Shown here: positions 22,383-34,800 of the stretch, piece by piece
How positions within the stretch are numbered: the stretch's first letter is position 1
Layout of the letters: each line of letters begins with the position of its first letter
From: Xanthoparmelia taractica
Lineage: Eukaryota > Ascomycota > Lecanoromycetes > Lecanorales > Parmeliaceae
Direction of reading: 5' to 3'
Length of the DNA stretch: 64,000 bases
Assembly (NCBI GenBank): GCA_033085395.1
Contig: JANQBS010000132.1
Span: forward strand, 1-64,000
Translations under genes and position numbers: made by a program
The notes under the pieces: generated by a model
The model's input: the letters and a program-made list of their open reading frames with translations, nothing else
Told to the model about the DNA's origin: nothing
Database searches by the model: none

Positions 22383-24679
22383 GAATTCAAGAAGGGGATG
22401 CAAGATAATGGCATTGCTTCATAACTGCAGTGAACATTTTTGATCATACGGGGACTTTCTGGCGTAGACTACTGACAGCAAGTCTGTCCAGCGTTAGAGG
22501 GAAGGCGGATTCTCACTACGGCGTGCTGTCAAGCGATGGCTGACTAAGGGTGTGGACGAGAACATGCATTGGGCTTTTTGTTGTATAGAGTTGAGTCAGG
22601 GCGGTCTGGGTTTGACGAATGCGTGGGGCGATCTCAACTAGGGTGGTAGGGCCATTGTAGGAGGTCGCAGCATTCATAGGCTCTTTTTCAGAAAATAACA
22701 CCATCTCTGGAGTATGATGACCAGATTCCTAATGAACAGCCTCATATCTCGACCTTTCATACCAAATCCCTCGCTTGAATCTATTGGACGTGTCCAGTCC
22801 GTTCCATATGTATGCATACAGCCGTCTCGCCAGGCTCTCTGCTAGCCATGAGGTTCTGTAACCCATCGTGGCACCCACAATAATTCACTATGCACTCAAG
22901 CACTCACCACTGCACCTGTCGAGAGTATCCGTACCCGTCTATCTTCTACCCCCACGCCTCTGCACACCAAAGACCGGTTCAGAGGCGGCGTTTTCAATAG
23001 ATATAGCCAGAGGCAGTAGTGACGCTATAACGGCAGAAGTGCAATGAGCAATGTAAGGAACGCAGAAGATCGACGCGACTAAGCCTTAGCACGGTATCAA
23101 GAGACTGAGACGAAGGGATCAAAAGGCTTTCCCCCTGTGCGTATGTGGGTTGAGATGATGGGAAAGCGAGCCACAGGATACTTGTGCCGATTTGTATATC
23201 TTAGGAACTATCACGATTAATACAATATGGAAACCCGCGTAGAATCGTGATGCTTGGTCGAAGGTCATTGTTTTAGCCGGTCCTGTTAATATGATTCACA
23301 GTTGATGCCAGCAGCCCATCTCAAATAAAGAAGCCACATATAGAACAATGAGGCAGCGGCGGAGCACTCATTATGAGTTTTTAGAGTGTGGAAGATGTTT
23401 GAATGCTACCAGCACCCCGTAGCCTCGTTGGCGCCGCTGATTTCAAACGTTTCCGGCGCCCCGTCCCCCCCCATCATAAAAGTAGCCTTGCACCTGCCAC
23501 TAGGCTGCCGCGGATGATGCAACCCTTATTCTAAGCGCGCTGAATCGCTTCTATATAAGTTCTCTAAGATCCCCGCCCTCTTGATAACCTCGATCGGTCA
23601 CATCAACTCAGCAAAACTCAGAATCACGTCCAAATGCCAAGCTGCAAGCTCACCACTCCCGCAACCGCACTCAAAGCAATCCTCTTGAACTACTAATTGC
23701 CCGATCTCTACAGCATGTGGAGATGCGTGAGTGAAACCCTGTGTCCTTTCGAACCGCATACGACCACTCTTTCGTCCGCCAGTGCTCACACTTACTGGCA
23801 ACTGCAGTGCAAACGTTCGACGGAATACCAGTACTAAAGTGGCGTCTATTGGGGTTGTAGTGGTAGCGATGTGCTGGGATGAATGGCAAGTGCAACAGCT
23901 CTACCTCTGAAAATAGATGAGACTGTAGTATGTCTAATAGCAGATGTGATTCAAATGTACCAGTGTCCATCACGGCGACGGCTATGGGTACGGAGCTTCG
24001 ATAGAGAGATTGATTTCCGATAAGACTGCTTGAAGCAAATTTGCATTTGACCCTTCTCAAGCGAAATCAAGGTAGCTTCGATACATGTTATAGGGATACT
24101 AAATGCATAGGCCAAGTAGCGTAGTGAATCTGGTTGCCCAGTGCAGGCTAGTCTTTCGGCTGAACGGTCCGAGCCTTGCTTACGCATTTTAGAGGCAGTC
24201 AGCGACCCTGAACCCGTTCTCCAATCTGTCATAATCGAGATAAAGTAGATGTAACGACCCAATGATTGTTGCCGTCGCTCTGTCGCTGTCATCGTCGATC
24301 CATTATTGATGCTTGGAGTAGGCTTTAGCGCTTTCGTAAGCCATGAGAACGACTTTTGCGCCAGTTTGTCGACATGTAAGCTTTTTCTTGATTTAGGATA
24401 CTAGAAATCTTATTAGAACCCCGGCTTCTGATTTATATAGAGAAAAAAGTAGAATTGCCAATCTCCTCAGAGAGAACCTTTCGAAAGGCATAACCCTAGC
24501 CCTACGTAGGCGGCTTTAACTGGTTTTAGCGCGTCAATATAAGCGCCGTTAGTGCGGGACGGATTTCGGTAAAGTACGTCATCGGTTCACCACGAACAAA
24601 CAAATCTTGCACGAACACCTGTACCAAACCATCACAATTACTATATTCAAAACAAAGAGGAACATCTCAACCAGCAGCT
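22383..24679. other. Gene-poor stretch; one tiny ORF behind a TATA-like box
   Basis: About 2.3 kb with no recognised gene. A TATATAAG box near 23551-23560 is followed by an ATG at 23634 opening a 20-codon frame (to 23696), with a GTGAGT donor shortly after; this could be the 5' part of a small spliced transcript. Open frames on the minus strand at 23671-24292 lack any recognisable family. Confidence 0.4.
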
Positions 24680-25215
24680 ATGAGTGGAACATCAAACGTC
24701 GGCGGTCGTGGTGTATACGAAGCTGGAGACCAGCGCAACTCGAAAGACTCGGAGACCAATGTTGCGGACAGATACCATGAGGGACAGCCAAACAGCCACA
24801 AGGCAAACGACTCGAGTATGTTTGCGAGTCCTGAGATAATTGGATTAATGAAACCTAACAGTGGATTGCAGAGGATGAGAGATCGATTGCCAACAAGCTA
24901 GCACGAGAGGAAAAGGTGACTTCGTCAACAACTTGAGCTTCGAATATGACTGACCGCTCCAAAGCGTCAAAATGAGCCAGAAGAGATCTCAAAAGAAGCT
25001 GCTGAGTACAAGAAAGACCCTACTTTGCCCGTAAGTCGATCATTGCTGTCTCCGAGCGTTCGTATCCGGGAAAAGGGACGGCTTGCTAATGCCTACGTAT
25101 TGATCAGGCTAGGAACCACGGCAACGAGCCTTCTAAAGGTGCCAAGATTGATGCGGAGCTTAAAGAGGAGGAGGAAGAGACGCTGAAGAAGAAGGGTGCC
25201 TGGGGTCCGAAGTAG
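24680..25215 (+). CDS. Small hydrophilic conserved-type protein, 117 residues
   Basis: Four exons, 24680-24815, 24872-24915, 24965-25030 and 25108-25215, join in phase through four-for-four plausible GT-AG borders. The product is almost entirely charged and polar: MSGTSNVGGRGVYEAG, DERSIANKLAREEK, NEPEEISKEAAEYKKDP, GAKIDAELKEEEEE and a final GAWGPK. There is no hydrophobic core, signal peptide or membrane segment, so it is probably disordered or LEA-like. I do not recognise a named family. The four consistent exons and the CA-rich leader make it a credible gene despite the size. Confidence 0.68.
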
Positions 25216-26775
25216 TCGCGGAACGACACAGACGTCGCTCCAGCATATTGGCTAGCAGAAATGGAGGATGCCAGCTCCTGTGAATTCAGGCTTTAGTATA
25301 GGCAGTTAAAGCAAAGTTAGCATGGAATTACAAATCAAGGAACCGAAATTGGAAACGTGCCTCGCTTTCACTTGATTTAGTCCTGTGAAGGCTGTTAACT
25401 GGAAACGGATGTCATCACACCCAGATCATCAGGCTGCATGCACAGGATTCCAGGCGGGTCCTTCCAGTATCAAGTAATCTATAGGCAATAGCCATATGGC
25501 GCAACAAAGTCAGACTCATGGCTGGTTGAGGCTAATTAATGATTACTATCATACTAGCCCTGATAATCGCCATAGTCCTAGGGTGGAAGTGCGGGGTGAT
25601 GAGTAAACGAATCCCATCAATGTATTGCTCAAAGCCATTGAACAGGAATCCTTTCGTATTCTTGCTTTGAATTTCCTAGCGGATATAGGGACTTGCACTA
25701 CACATGTCAAACCTTCTGACCTGCAGATTTCATCATGGCAATGATGCCAGCTCAGCGCCGACGGAAAATGGGGCGTGTCGCTTTAACTATGCCGACATAT
25801 TGTTCTATCATGCTGCCGCCGCCAAATATCCCGGCTCGTACTCCTCAGTATGCTGGTGGCAAAGAGTCGTCATCTGAAAATCTTTGCTCCTGAACCTACA
25901 GCGGCAAAAGAATGGGCGAGTGTCGTAGTCCCTGATTATTCTTACCCAAAGCTCTAGTGCTGGACTAGAAAAAGAGTTGAGAGTAACTAGTGGACGTCCA
26001 CGTGTCTGAAAGGCAAGATACTAAGAAACTAACGCACAAGCTTGCATATGGCTGCATTCTCGTGCTTCATCCCGAGCGAGCGCTCTCCAACGGACGGGCA
26101 AAGACTTTGTGACGTCGCTGATAACCAAATTCTAGTTAGAGAAGTTCATTTGTTCATGAAGAGAGCACTATGTGCATCAAATGAGCATCAGGATGTGAGA
26201 TGGAGTTCTAGCCACTCAAAATCTGAATGTGTGAATATGCAATGTTTTATCTCATTAAATCAGAATATCAATGCTGGTTTGGGACTAGGTTATCACTTCG
26301 GCTTTTGATTTCGGTGCAAAATAGTCCGGCAACCCAAGTTCTAGGCTTGGAATTAAACCACCCTTGTGCCAGCCTATCGATTAAAGCGATAACTCCCAAA
26401 TCTGTTCCACTATGCGTTAAACCGACAAGGTAACAACGGGTATTGTTATATCTGACAGTTGGTGCGATTTCAATGTTCAAACATGGAGGAGCTTTTGGAG
26501 TAACTCAAACTTTTTCAACCATTGCCGACTCTGAGCGCGATGCAGATCCATGTATCTCTGCATCGCGGATCCCCGACGCACTCCGAGTCATTTTCCATGT
26601 CCGGCAACTCACGCCGGAAACAAGATCTTATATCGTATGCCTCGGAGATGCGTTGGCTGATCAAGTGCCCCCAAGTCGAGGCACAAAAACATCTTGCTTT
26701 CAGAATCTATATAGATAGATATTGTTCTTCCTGTGCGCATTCAAAGAAACTTCCTGAAAAACTCGTCTTGTCGAT
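25216..26775. other. Intergenic upstream of P450
   Basis: About 1.56 kb without a supportable gene. The only clear structure is the dyad at 26526-26589, listed separately, and a TATATAG box near 26710. Confidence 0.5.
26526..26589. promoter_or_regulatory. Nested inverted repeat upstream of the P450
   Basis: CGCGATGCAGA (26536-26546) and its exact complement TCTGCATCGCG (26557-26567) flank a 10-nt spacer. Imperfect outer arms GACTCTGAG and CTCCGAGTC enclose it. It lies about 210 bp before the P450 start codon. It may be an operator for a dimeric regulator or an RNA hairpin; only the symmetry is observed. Confidence 0.45.
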
Positions 26776-28420
26776 ATGGAGGTCAGCACTTTCCTTGTTG
26801 AGTACGCCACAATAGCGACTGTATTATACACCGTCTACAGGGTCATCTATCGTCTTTATCTTTCTCCTATTGCTCATTTCCCTGGTCCAAAATTGGCGGC
26901 TCTGACCTTCTGGTACGAGTACTATTTCGATGTCACCAAGAGGGGCTCCTACGTCTGGGAAATTCAGGAAATGCACAAAATCTATGGTTCCTTTCAACCT
27001 GGACACATACAAGCTTCTGTATAGCTGATAACCCTCTGTAGGTCCGATTGTCCGCATCAATCCTTACGAGCTTCACGTTGTAGGCTCGGACTTCATTGAT
27101 CAACTCTATCCTACCGTCGCCAAGAATGTAGAGAAATGGTCTTGGTCCGCGGTTATGTTTGGCCCCACTGATATGGCGTTCTCGACTGTCGGCCATAAGC
27201 TCCACCGTCGACGACGCGGCGCGCTCAGTGGTTTCTTTTCCAAAACATCCGTCCGGCGGCTCCAGCCCATGATCCAGTCCCGCATCGATGTTCTGTGCGA
27301 TAAACTTTTAGAGAGGATGGATACTGGGAAGCCCGTGGATATGGTTCATGCATATTCAGCATTGACTCAAGATGTCATCACAGAGTATTGTTTCTCAACT
27401 TGCAGGAATGTTCTCGAGATGGAAGACTTTTCCCCATCGTATTACGAGCTCGTGCAGAAGCCAGCTGAGGCCTCCCATACGTGCGTCTGTCCCTTACCGC
27501 GTCTCTTTCCTGTTGTTTTCCTGTGCTCACCAAGTACTAGGATCAAGCAATTTCCTGGGCTGTTCCGAGTACTGAACCTCCTTCCCCACTGGTTTGTACG
27601 TGCCACAAACCCTCTAATAGCCCAACTCCGCATACAGTTCGAGGAGTATGCCTCCCAGGTGGACTTAATCCTCTCTCATAAAGAAAAGACCGGTTCAGAA
27701 TCCCACCCCACGGTGTTCCATTCGTTGCGGGATGACGATGAGCTCCCGCTCTCAGAGAAATCACTTCCCCGCCTCGTCCAGGAAGCGGCAAGCCTCGTCG
27801 CTGCAGGGACCCTTACATCTACGCACATGCTGGGCATAACCACTTATCATATCCTCGCGAACCCGCCAATCCTCAACAGGCTAATGACGGAACTTGAAGA
27901 AGCGATCCCTGACGCCGCTACGCCGTGCTCTTTACAGACCCTCGAGCAACTTCCCTACCTTAGTGCTGTAATCAACGAAGGTCTGCGCCTCTCATACGGC
28001 ACAATCCATCGACTGCAGCGCGTTCACCCAGACACCGCCTTAACTTTCAGAGACTGGACCATTCCGCCCGGCACGCCTGTCGGAATGGACTCAATCCATT
28101 TGCACAACGACCCTACGGTATTCCCAGAATCCAGAACGTTTGATCCCTCGCGTTGGATCGGGCCTGAAAAGGAATTGAGGCAGAAATACTTGTTCAATTT
28201 CGGGAGAGGCACCCGGCAGTGCTTGGGCATGAACCTGGCGCTAGCGGAAATCCACATGGTGCTCGCGACGGTTTTTCGAAGGCTCGGCACGAGAATGCAG
28301 CTATATGATACTGTCAGGGAAAGAGACGTCGACGTCAAACACGACTTTTTCGCTACGAATCCGAGTTTCGAGAGTCGAGGTGTGAGGGTGACGTTACAAA
28401 GTTGTGACCAGAAGACATGA
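26776..28420 (+). CDS. Cytochrome P450 monooxygenase (fungal, trichodiene-oxygenase-like)
   Basis: Three exons, 26776-26986, 27042-27480 and 27541-28420, giving 509 residues. Residues 1-25 form the membrane anchor, followed by a proline-rich hinge (LSPIAHFPGPKLAAL). Landmarks: K-helix NEGLR with Glu363 and Arg366, FDPSRW, and the heme loop FGRGTRQCLG with ligand Cys444. The I-helix reads AGTLTS at 305-310, with Leu where most P450s have Asp or Glu. The second intron is exactly 60 nt and has no in-frame stop, so unspliced RNA would add 20 residues. The best family resemblance is to CYP58-like enzymes acting on terpenoids, but the substrate is unknown. No biosynthetic core gene is adjacent. Confidence 0.93.
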
Positions 28421-30705
28421 TCGTGTTCACGGCATGCAGCAAAGATGTGATGAAAACACAAGTTGGCCCCTATCGAAATGGACCGTAGCGCGGTAGTAAT
28501 GAATAGGCTCAGATAGCCGCTCAGATTGAGATGTCTTGATATTTAGCTATCTGTTGATATCTCTGCAGGACTGTACTTAATACTTCACGACAGCAACCCT
28601 CATTTGGTCCTACCAGACCTGGGATTGCTTCTCCGTGCAGATGTAAGATACAATACATCATATTGACGTTCGATGAATGTGCATATTACGCGACAAACCT
28701 AGAGGCACACCAAAATCTACGCCATTCCCCACTTCCCATCGGTATACGCTGGCAAACCAGACAGTTATACCTTTCATGCCCTATCTACTCATTGTCTACG
28801 CTCGTTTTCAACCAAATGCACGAGCGCACTACATACCCTAGCAACATCCCCCCAACCCATCTCCTACCTCCCCAAATTCACCCTACCCATATCAACCCCT
28901 ATATAGATACACCACATAAACCCGACCTGAACCTCCTTCTCTTCTCCTCACTGCCCTTTCTTATTCATGCAAACAGCATCTACCCCCCGTACAAACTCCC
29001 TCCCTTCCTTCCTCCCTCCCTTCCTTCCTTCCTCCCTTCCTTCCCTACTTATCCATCTCCAAACCGCAGTCTTTGCACTACAAAATGCAGAATCACTCTA
29101 ATTGATACTTGAGACCCAATACAAACAAGCTTCTTGCAGCAGCAGCAGTAGCAGCAGCAGCAATGATGATGAGGGGTTTCCCGATTGTATTCCTCAGGAC
29201 AATCGGGGCCATGTATAATCAGTAATCATTTAGTGAAGATAAAGATGTGGAGCAAGACGGACACATTACACAGGAGGTTGTGCGCGCTGGCTAGGATGGG
29301 GTTTGGGGAGGCGGGAATTCGGTGGGAGAGTGAGTGTTTCGGTATCCGAAGGGTAGGTAGGTATCATGGTAGAGGTTGTATGAATGGTGATGGGCAGGGT
29401 ATCACGTGATGAGGGAAGAGCTGTACTCATGTGTATCGGCTCCCTTTAGCGCTTGGAGGACGATACGGAGGTCAGATAACTCGGCACTATGTTTGTAGTG
29501 TCCTCGCTACGAGTCTACATTGTCGACTCAAAATGGCCTCTAGAAGCCGAACCATTGAGTAGCAAGACGCTTTCCAGAAGTAGGGAAGGAATACCTCGAG
29601 GCCAGATAGAGGATGAGGCTGGGATACATGAATATTCCTTGGGCTGGACGTATCAGGTTGGTATGATGAACACTCAATACGCACTAACCCTACGGTGTAG
29701 AAATCCCTGCTTGCTATGCTGCAAAGATGGCTTTTACCATCGCCATACTTCTTAGGTAGCGACAGCCTGAGCCAGATAACCAAAATAACCAGCAGTTCCG
29801 GAGTACCAGTGTCTTTGGGCGCGTGACTCAAAGTCATGATCACTTGATCTTGCGCATATGTTGCATTTTACTCATGGATCCATTAACACCCGTGGATGCC
29901 TATGAGGAGGCTGTAACGTGATCATTAATAGACATCTATTTCTATAGCTCTCCGTTATATCCATGCGTGGAATGGAATATTCATGGGCATTCGTAACGCA
30001 CGAGTGGAATGCAAAACATACCCTTTTTTGGTGATGGAGGGCTCTGCCAAAACAGCAAGTTTTGGTTCTGACGTCTTCAGGCATACAAGACGAAATGATC
30101 GCCATTTGCTCTATCTAGCCCATACCTTACTAGTACGCGGATGAAGCATCTGCTACACGTTCTGGTCACTCACTTACTGGCAGACATTCTGTATGGGTTG
30201 GGACAATCCAGGGGGTGGTCTCTAAGCACGGTGACTAGCGCGGAAGCTGGCTCTCCGAATGAAACCACATTTTCCTGTGTCAATGTCGAGATATCAATAA
30301 CTGCTTCATCAACGTGCCCATGCCCACACCGATTGTTGAAACACCATGAAAATTTGATTGAATAAGTAGCCAAGAGAGTGCTACTTCTACCCTATTTGCC
30401 ACCTGCGGAGGAGCTACAAAACAGTGCTGCAGCAATTTCCAACACTGATATACATTGTCATCTCGCCAAAGCTACGCCAACAGTACTTGGCCGGGAGGCG
30501 ATCGCAGGTCCGAACCAAAAGCCGGTCACGTGACGTTCGGGGTTTGAAAGCGAAACCCGGGATTTGGACATTCGGTCTTTGCGATCTCGAAGGTTTGCTT
30601 TGACAACCATACAGCATGACATAATCCGTAGAAGGTATGTCTCATCTACAGGTAGATGTAATACATGTACACGTATCTAACTTCTCTGGTATAATAATGG
30701 CTGAT
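28421..30705. other. Intergenic with microsatellites
   Basis: About 2.3 kb with no supportable gene. It contains a pyrimidine microsatellite of CCTT/CCCT units at about 28996-29050 and a CAG-type triplet run at about 29136-29163. Short open frames have no family signal. Confidence 0.55.
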
Positions 30706-30881
30706 GCTCCTTCCGCAAAGGGGCTGCTACTTCAGCACGCGAGGCGGGCCTTAGCAACGACGAAATCATGCTATTAGAACGCTGGAAATCCGATTCCTAT
30801 CGCCTCTCTATCACTGCTTCCCCCGAGCGAATACTTATAGCGTCACGGCGGCACCAGCATCTGCCGTCCCATCAGCGCTAG
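30706..30881 (+). pseudogene. Tyrosine recombinase C-terminal relic (Crypton-like)
   Basis: The frame reads CSFRKGAATSAREAGLSND then EIMLLERWKSDSYRLSI. This matches the end of fungal tyrosine-recombinase transposases, where H-x-x-R is followed by GAATSAR and a LLGRWKSD-Y-x-x-Y-I motif. Here the conserved His is Cys and the second Tyr of the catalytic region is Ser; sequence upstream is stop-interrupted. I read it as an inactive fragment of a Crypton-like element. No partner end or target duplication was identified. Confidence 0.6.
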
Positions 30882-31246
30882 TGCTGGCGACACTCCGCCA
30901 GGCCGTCATGGGAAGGCCTCACCATAACGTTTTTTTGGCTGCGTTGGGAGTGCTTCTAGCGCTGCAGCACATCCGAGTGCCTGTCTAGGCCTGCTAATGA
31001 CTTAGCTGGGCCTGCTGGGTGCTGACCCTAGGGTTGGGGCGGCCCAATCATCTATCTAGAGTACTGCTTGGTCCCGGTGTGTATGCCTCCATGAATGAGA
31101 GTACTAAGCTTCCCCACATCGATCTGCTGTCTACTACTGTGCCATCTTTACAAGAACATATCCTATGCAATATTTTCAGGATCTCTCAAGAACGTTGAGG
31201 ACCCATCATGGGACACCGCCATCGCCTTGCTAGGAGCGGCATTTGA

Positions 31247-31471
31247 TTAGTGGTGCAAGAGCTGCTCCTCTCTATCCAACTCCCCGACCAAGAAAGACAT
31301 CAAAGGCGGCGTCAACCCCCAAATTTGATCCGCGCGAGTGGCGACCTTGATGATATCAAAAACATCGTCTATGATTTCCAGTGGGCCTTTATGGCCGCCT
31401 GATTGCGACCGGCGGAGAAAGGCGTTGGTCCTTTTCGAGACGACATCGACGCTTGCCAAGTCTGGTGTCAT
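31247..31471 (-). CDS. Hypothetical short ORF, possibly a 3' exon
   Basis: A 74-codon frame (MTPDLASVDVVSKRTNAF, then PLEIIDDVFDIIKVATRADQ) has protein-like composition. It extends upstream in frame to an acceptor-like TTCAG near 31525 (LGALITQLF precedes the Met). I do not recognise the family. It may be the end of a small spliced gene or a relic. Confidence 0.3.
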   Translation of the reverse strand: MTPDLASVDVVSKRTNAFLRRSQSGGHKGPLEIIDDVFDIIKVATRADQIWGLTPPLMSFLVGELDREEQLLHH

Positions 31472-31865
31472 GAATAACTGGGTGATGAGCGCGCCGAGAC
31501 ATAGGGAAGATGCGTCTGAAGGTTGGCTGGAGGGGAACTAGGTGTGGGTTGATTGGAGGACGGAGAAGAAGGGAGAGTGAATGGAACACAGAGAAAAAAT
31601 TTGAGGCTGAACTTGCATATGCCATAGACGCGCTGCTTATTTCTCTATTTTTCTAGATTAGGTAGGAAATTGCTGAAACAAACCGCGGCAACCATACATC
31701 TGATCCACTGCAATCCTCACGTCAATTCGTATCCGTCCATATTCGAGCATCATGACCTTGTGGTCCGCATCAGATCTATCTACCCACATGTCTTCCCTGG
31801 AGGTACTAAGAGTAACGGATGCCCTCAGCACCAGGTATTGGCATAGCTACTACCGTCACAACAGG

Positions 31866-34800
31866 TCAGATATAATCAATCCATCGGCGGCGCCTTGGCC
31901 CATCCGGTGGTGTCCACCTTTCGGTCCGGAGCCGTCGGTCCGGCGAAGTTTCATACGATTGTCGGTCGTCCCTGCGGCGGTCCGCATCTCCATCCAAATA
32001 TTCCCTCGGCTCCTCCCTTCCTACACGCTGGCTATTATCACGATCCACAACCCTCGCCCAAAGCCCTCTCACCGGGTCAAAATTAAGAACCGCAACAACA
32101 GCCAGACCCATGACGAGGACTGTGACCGGAACGGCCGTGGCCCAGAAAAGCCACTGCTTTGTATCCATATTACGTATATCGTAGGTATTCATGCCGAACA
32201 GCGAGGAGACGAAAGAAAGAGGAAGGAAAATGATGGTTACGGCTGTGAAAACGAGAATGGCGGCTTCTTGGCGGTCCTTATTGGCTTCGATGCGTTGGAT
32301 GTTCTACGATTTTACGAGGACGCGTTTAGTTGACTCGTTCGTATGATCAGAATTCCTGGACAGATGAGGGAAGGTACGGGACGGTTGGAGACTCACATAT
32401 ATTCCGATGTTGATCGCGCGGATATTCATCTCTTCGAAGCTTAAAATGCGCTCATCAGTCGATGAAATACAGCCAATGAGAATAGAGTAATCATATCCAA
32501 AGGTCAAGAAGTCGGATGCTGCGGGCCAGGCAATATCCCTGAGGTCTTCCATCACTGCGAGTTGATCGTGAAGGACTTTTTGGACGCAGGAGACTTCATC
32601 TCGGTAGCGTAAGAGCTTTTCTTGATGTACACGGCTGTATGGGTTCGCATCGAAGTCATGTTCCTGTAGACCCAGCAAATGCGTCAGCTTATCGGCTAGC
32701 ATTTCCCGTTCTCGAAGCATTCGAAGCGCGCTCGTCTTACCAATTGATCTAGGTATTCAAAGTATGTGGAATGGATATCCGGTTGGCCAGGAACGCCATG
32801 ATATACGAGATTTGAACAACAAGTGAGGCGACCCCTGATGAGAGTACGGCTTCCCGTTCGCCCAGAGGATCTGGTGCTAAGCTTTGTAGTATTTCTTCAC
32901 GCCCCTTGGAAACTGCTGGGTGGCAGGCCTCGAGCTCTTCATCTGCTTCACGAGAATGATGATCGACTCTCTGCACGAGAGACATAATTAGATGTAGCCA
33001 AGCATCTCCTAAAACGTCTGGAATCTTCATCTTCTAGGGCTGAGGGGACTTGCCCTGCGTCCATTCACTGGTAATATTACCTAGAGAGCGGAGAAGATGC
33101 CTAATATCCCCTCGAGGACCAGATGAATCGTCGGTAAAGAAGTCATCGCAATCCTGGTCACGGCATGTTAAAAAGGCATCAATATCAATACTGGAGAGAA
33201 TGTGTTTACCTCCAGCAAGGCATAAACAGCACCCCAATATTTGGCCACTAACGCCGAACTAAATTCTAGGGGTAGAAAGAATTTGAAAAGCTTTTTTGCC
33301 AGTTTCAGGAACTTCTGTTGGTACACATGTCTATATCGAGAACCGGCAGCCACGAGACCCCGATTTGAGTGTTCCGTGTGGGGTTCTATATTTGCTGTCC
33401 CCAAATCTCTGTCATCGTATTTTTGTTCTGTTGGGCCAGTATCGTCCTTTGGTTTGCTCCCACTTTTAGCCTTTTCGGATGCCCTTTTACCTTCCAGTAT
33501 GATCTGCAACCCAGTCTCTGCTTCCTGAAGCGTACGAGAAGGACACTTCCTGTATGCGCGGTATCCCCTTAGATCCTTTGAACGAAGGCGTTGATCCATG
33601 TCCGCGAACATCTTCTGTAACCTCTTCGTATCATACCGGAAGGTTTGTGTAGTGCTGATGCTCTGGCAGCCCTTGCCGGAATGTACCACATAGTTCGCGT
33701 GCTCCTTCCCTTTTCTAGAAATTTCAGGCTCTTTGACGACAATGGCCCGAGGGAGAATATGAGGGTAATTAATAGAAGCAATCTGGACGCCATCAGGCTC
33801 GGGTTGGGGCATTTTTGCCATAACAGGTTCGTGTGGTCCTGCTTCAGGGATCTTGGAATTGCGATCGAACCCCTCGTGCTTTTTTTGGGGCTCAGAATCG
33901 CTGACTGCTGCTGGCGTTAATGCTTTCCTTGTCACCTCAATGGCGAATATTTGGTCGGCCGCTAACGTACCTATGATAGGTTCATCACTATCCGAATCAT
34001 CACTAGAACCGGAGCTGCTAGACCAAGATGGACGATTTCTACGTGAATCTCCCGGCCTAAAGATCTTCAGCTTTGGGATGAGCGCCCGGGCGGCATAAGC
34101 ACTCATCCATTTTGGAGCGTAAGGTAAGATATAGCGTCCTTTTACCAGCAAGCTCAATCAACAACCCCCAATTGTCCGGATTTTGCACAGTGCCATGGAA
34201 GAGAACGTCGTAATCCTTGCAAAATTCGGTACTCAGGGACCAAAAGTGGGCTATAAACTCCTGCGTTGCGTCAGAAGTTCCTGGCACCATTCGCACTCAA
34301 CCTTTCAGATGATATACCAGCCATGTACTGCAAACCTTCACTGCTAATAACCATGCTCGATGACCGCCGTAAGACACATGTATCTGAGGGTCTTGGGCAC
34401 CTGGTAAATCTGATGGTTGCTCCTGAGTGATAGTTCCCTGTCGTAGCTCTGGTGGCGAAAGATTCGTGCACGTAAGGAGTAAGTCTAGGGATGTCAACAA
34501 TGGTTATCCTGATCACTATGTTCTCAAGCTTACCGCTTCCAACAATCATGCACCATAAGTAGGAAACATGAAAACACTGCCCATTGAGGGATCGGTCAAT
34601 ATGGCATACTGTCTGCTGTAGGTCTCTCCTCTTGGATGTATGACCACTCAAGTACTGTAAAAGAGTCCTCATCTGATGGCTTTTAGCTATTCGTGACGGA
34701 GTGTGGCCATAGAGCGGTGCAAGTTGGAAATACGGCAAGCAAAGAAAGATCATCAGTGGCTCGTCCTATTTGTCATCTTCAGGTTTAGTGGAGCGACAGG

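Noticed and set aside
23671..24292. Two overlapping minus-strand open frames of 113-129 codons
   Set aside because: No recognisable family, no splice partners and weak start context; composition alone is not enough.
20546..28420. Secondary-metabolite cluster around the AsaB-like oxygenase and the P450
   Set aside because: No polyketide synthase, NRPS, terpene synthase or other core gene, and the two genes are 5 kb apart with unrelated small genes between.
31752..32333. 193-codon open frame on the plus strand
   Set aside because: Antisense shadow of the CorA-like C-terminal exon, which has a clear GMN motif on the other strand.
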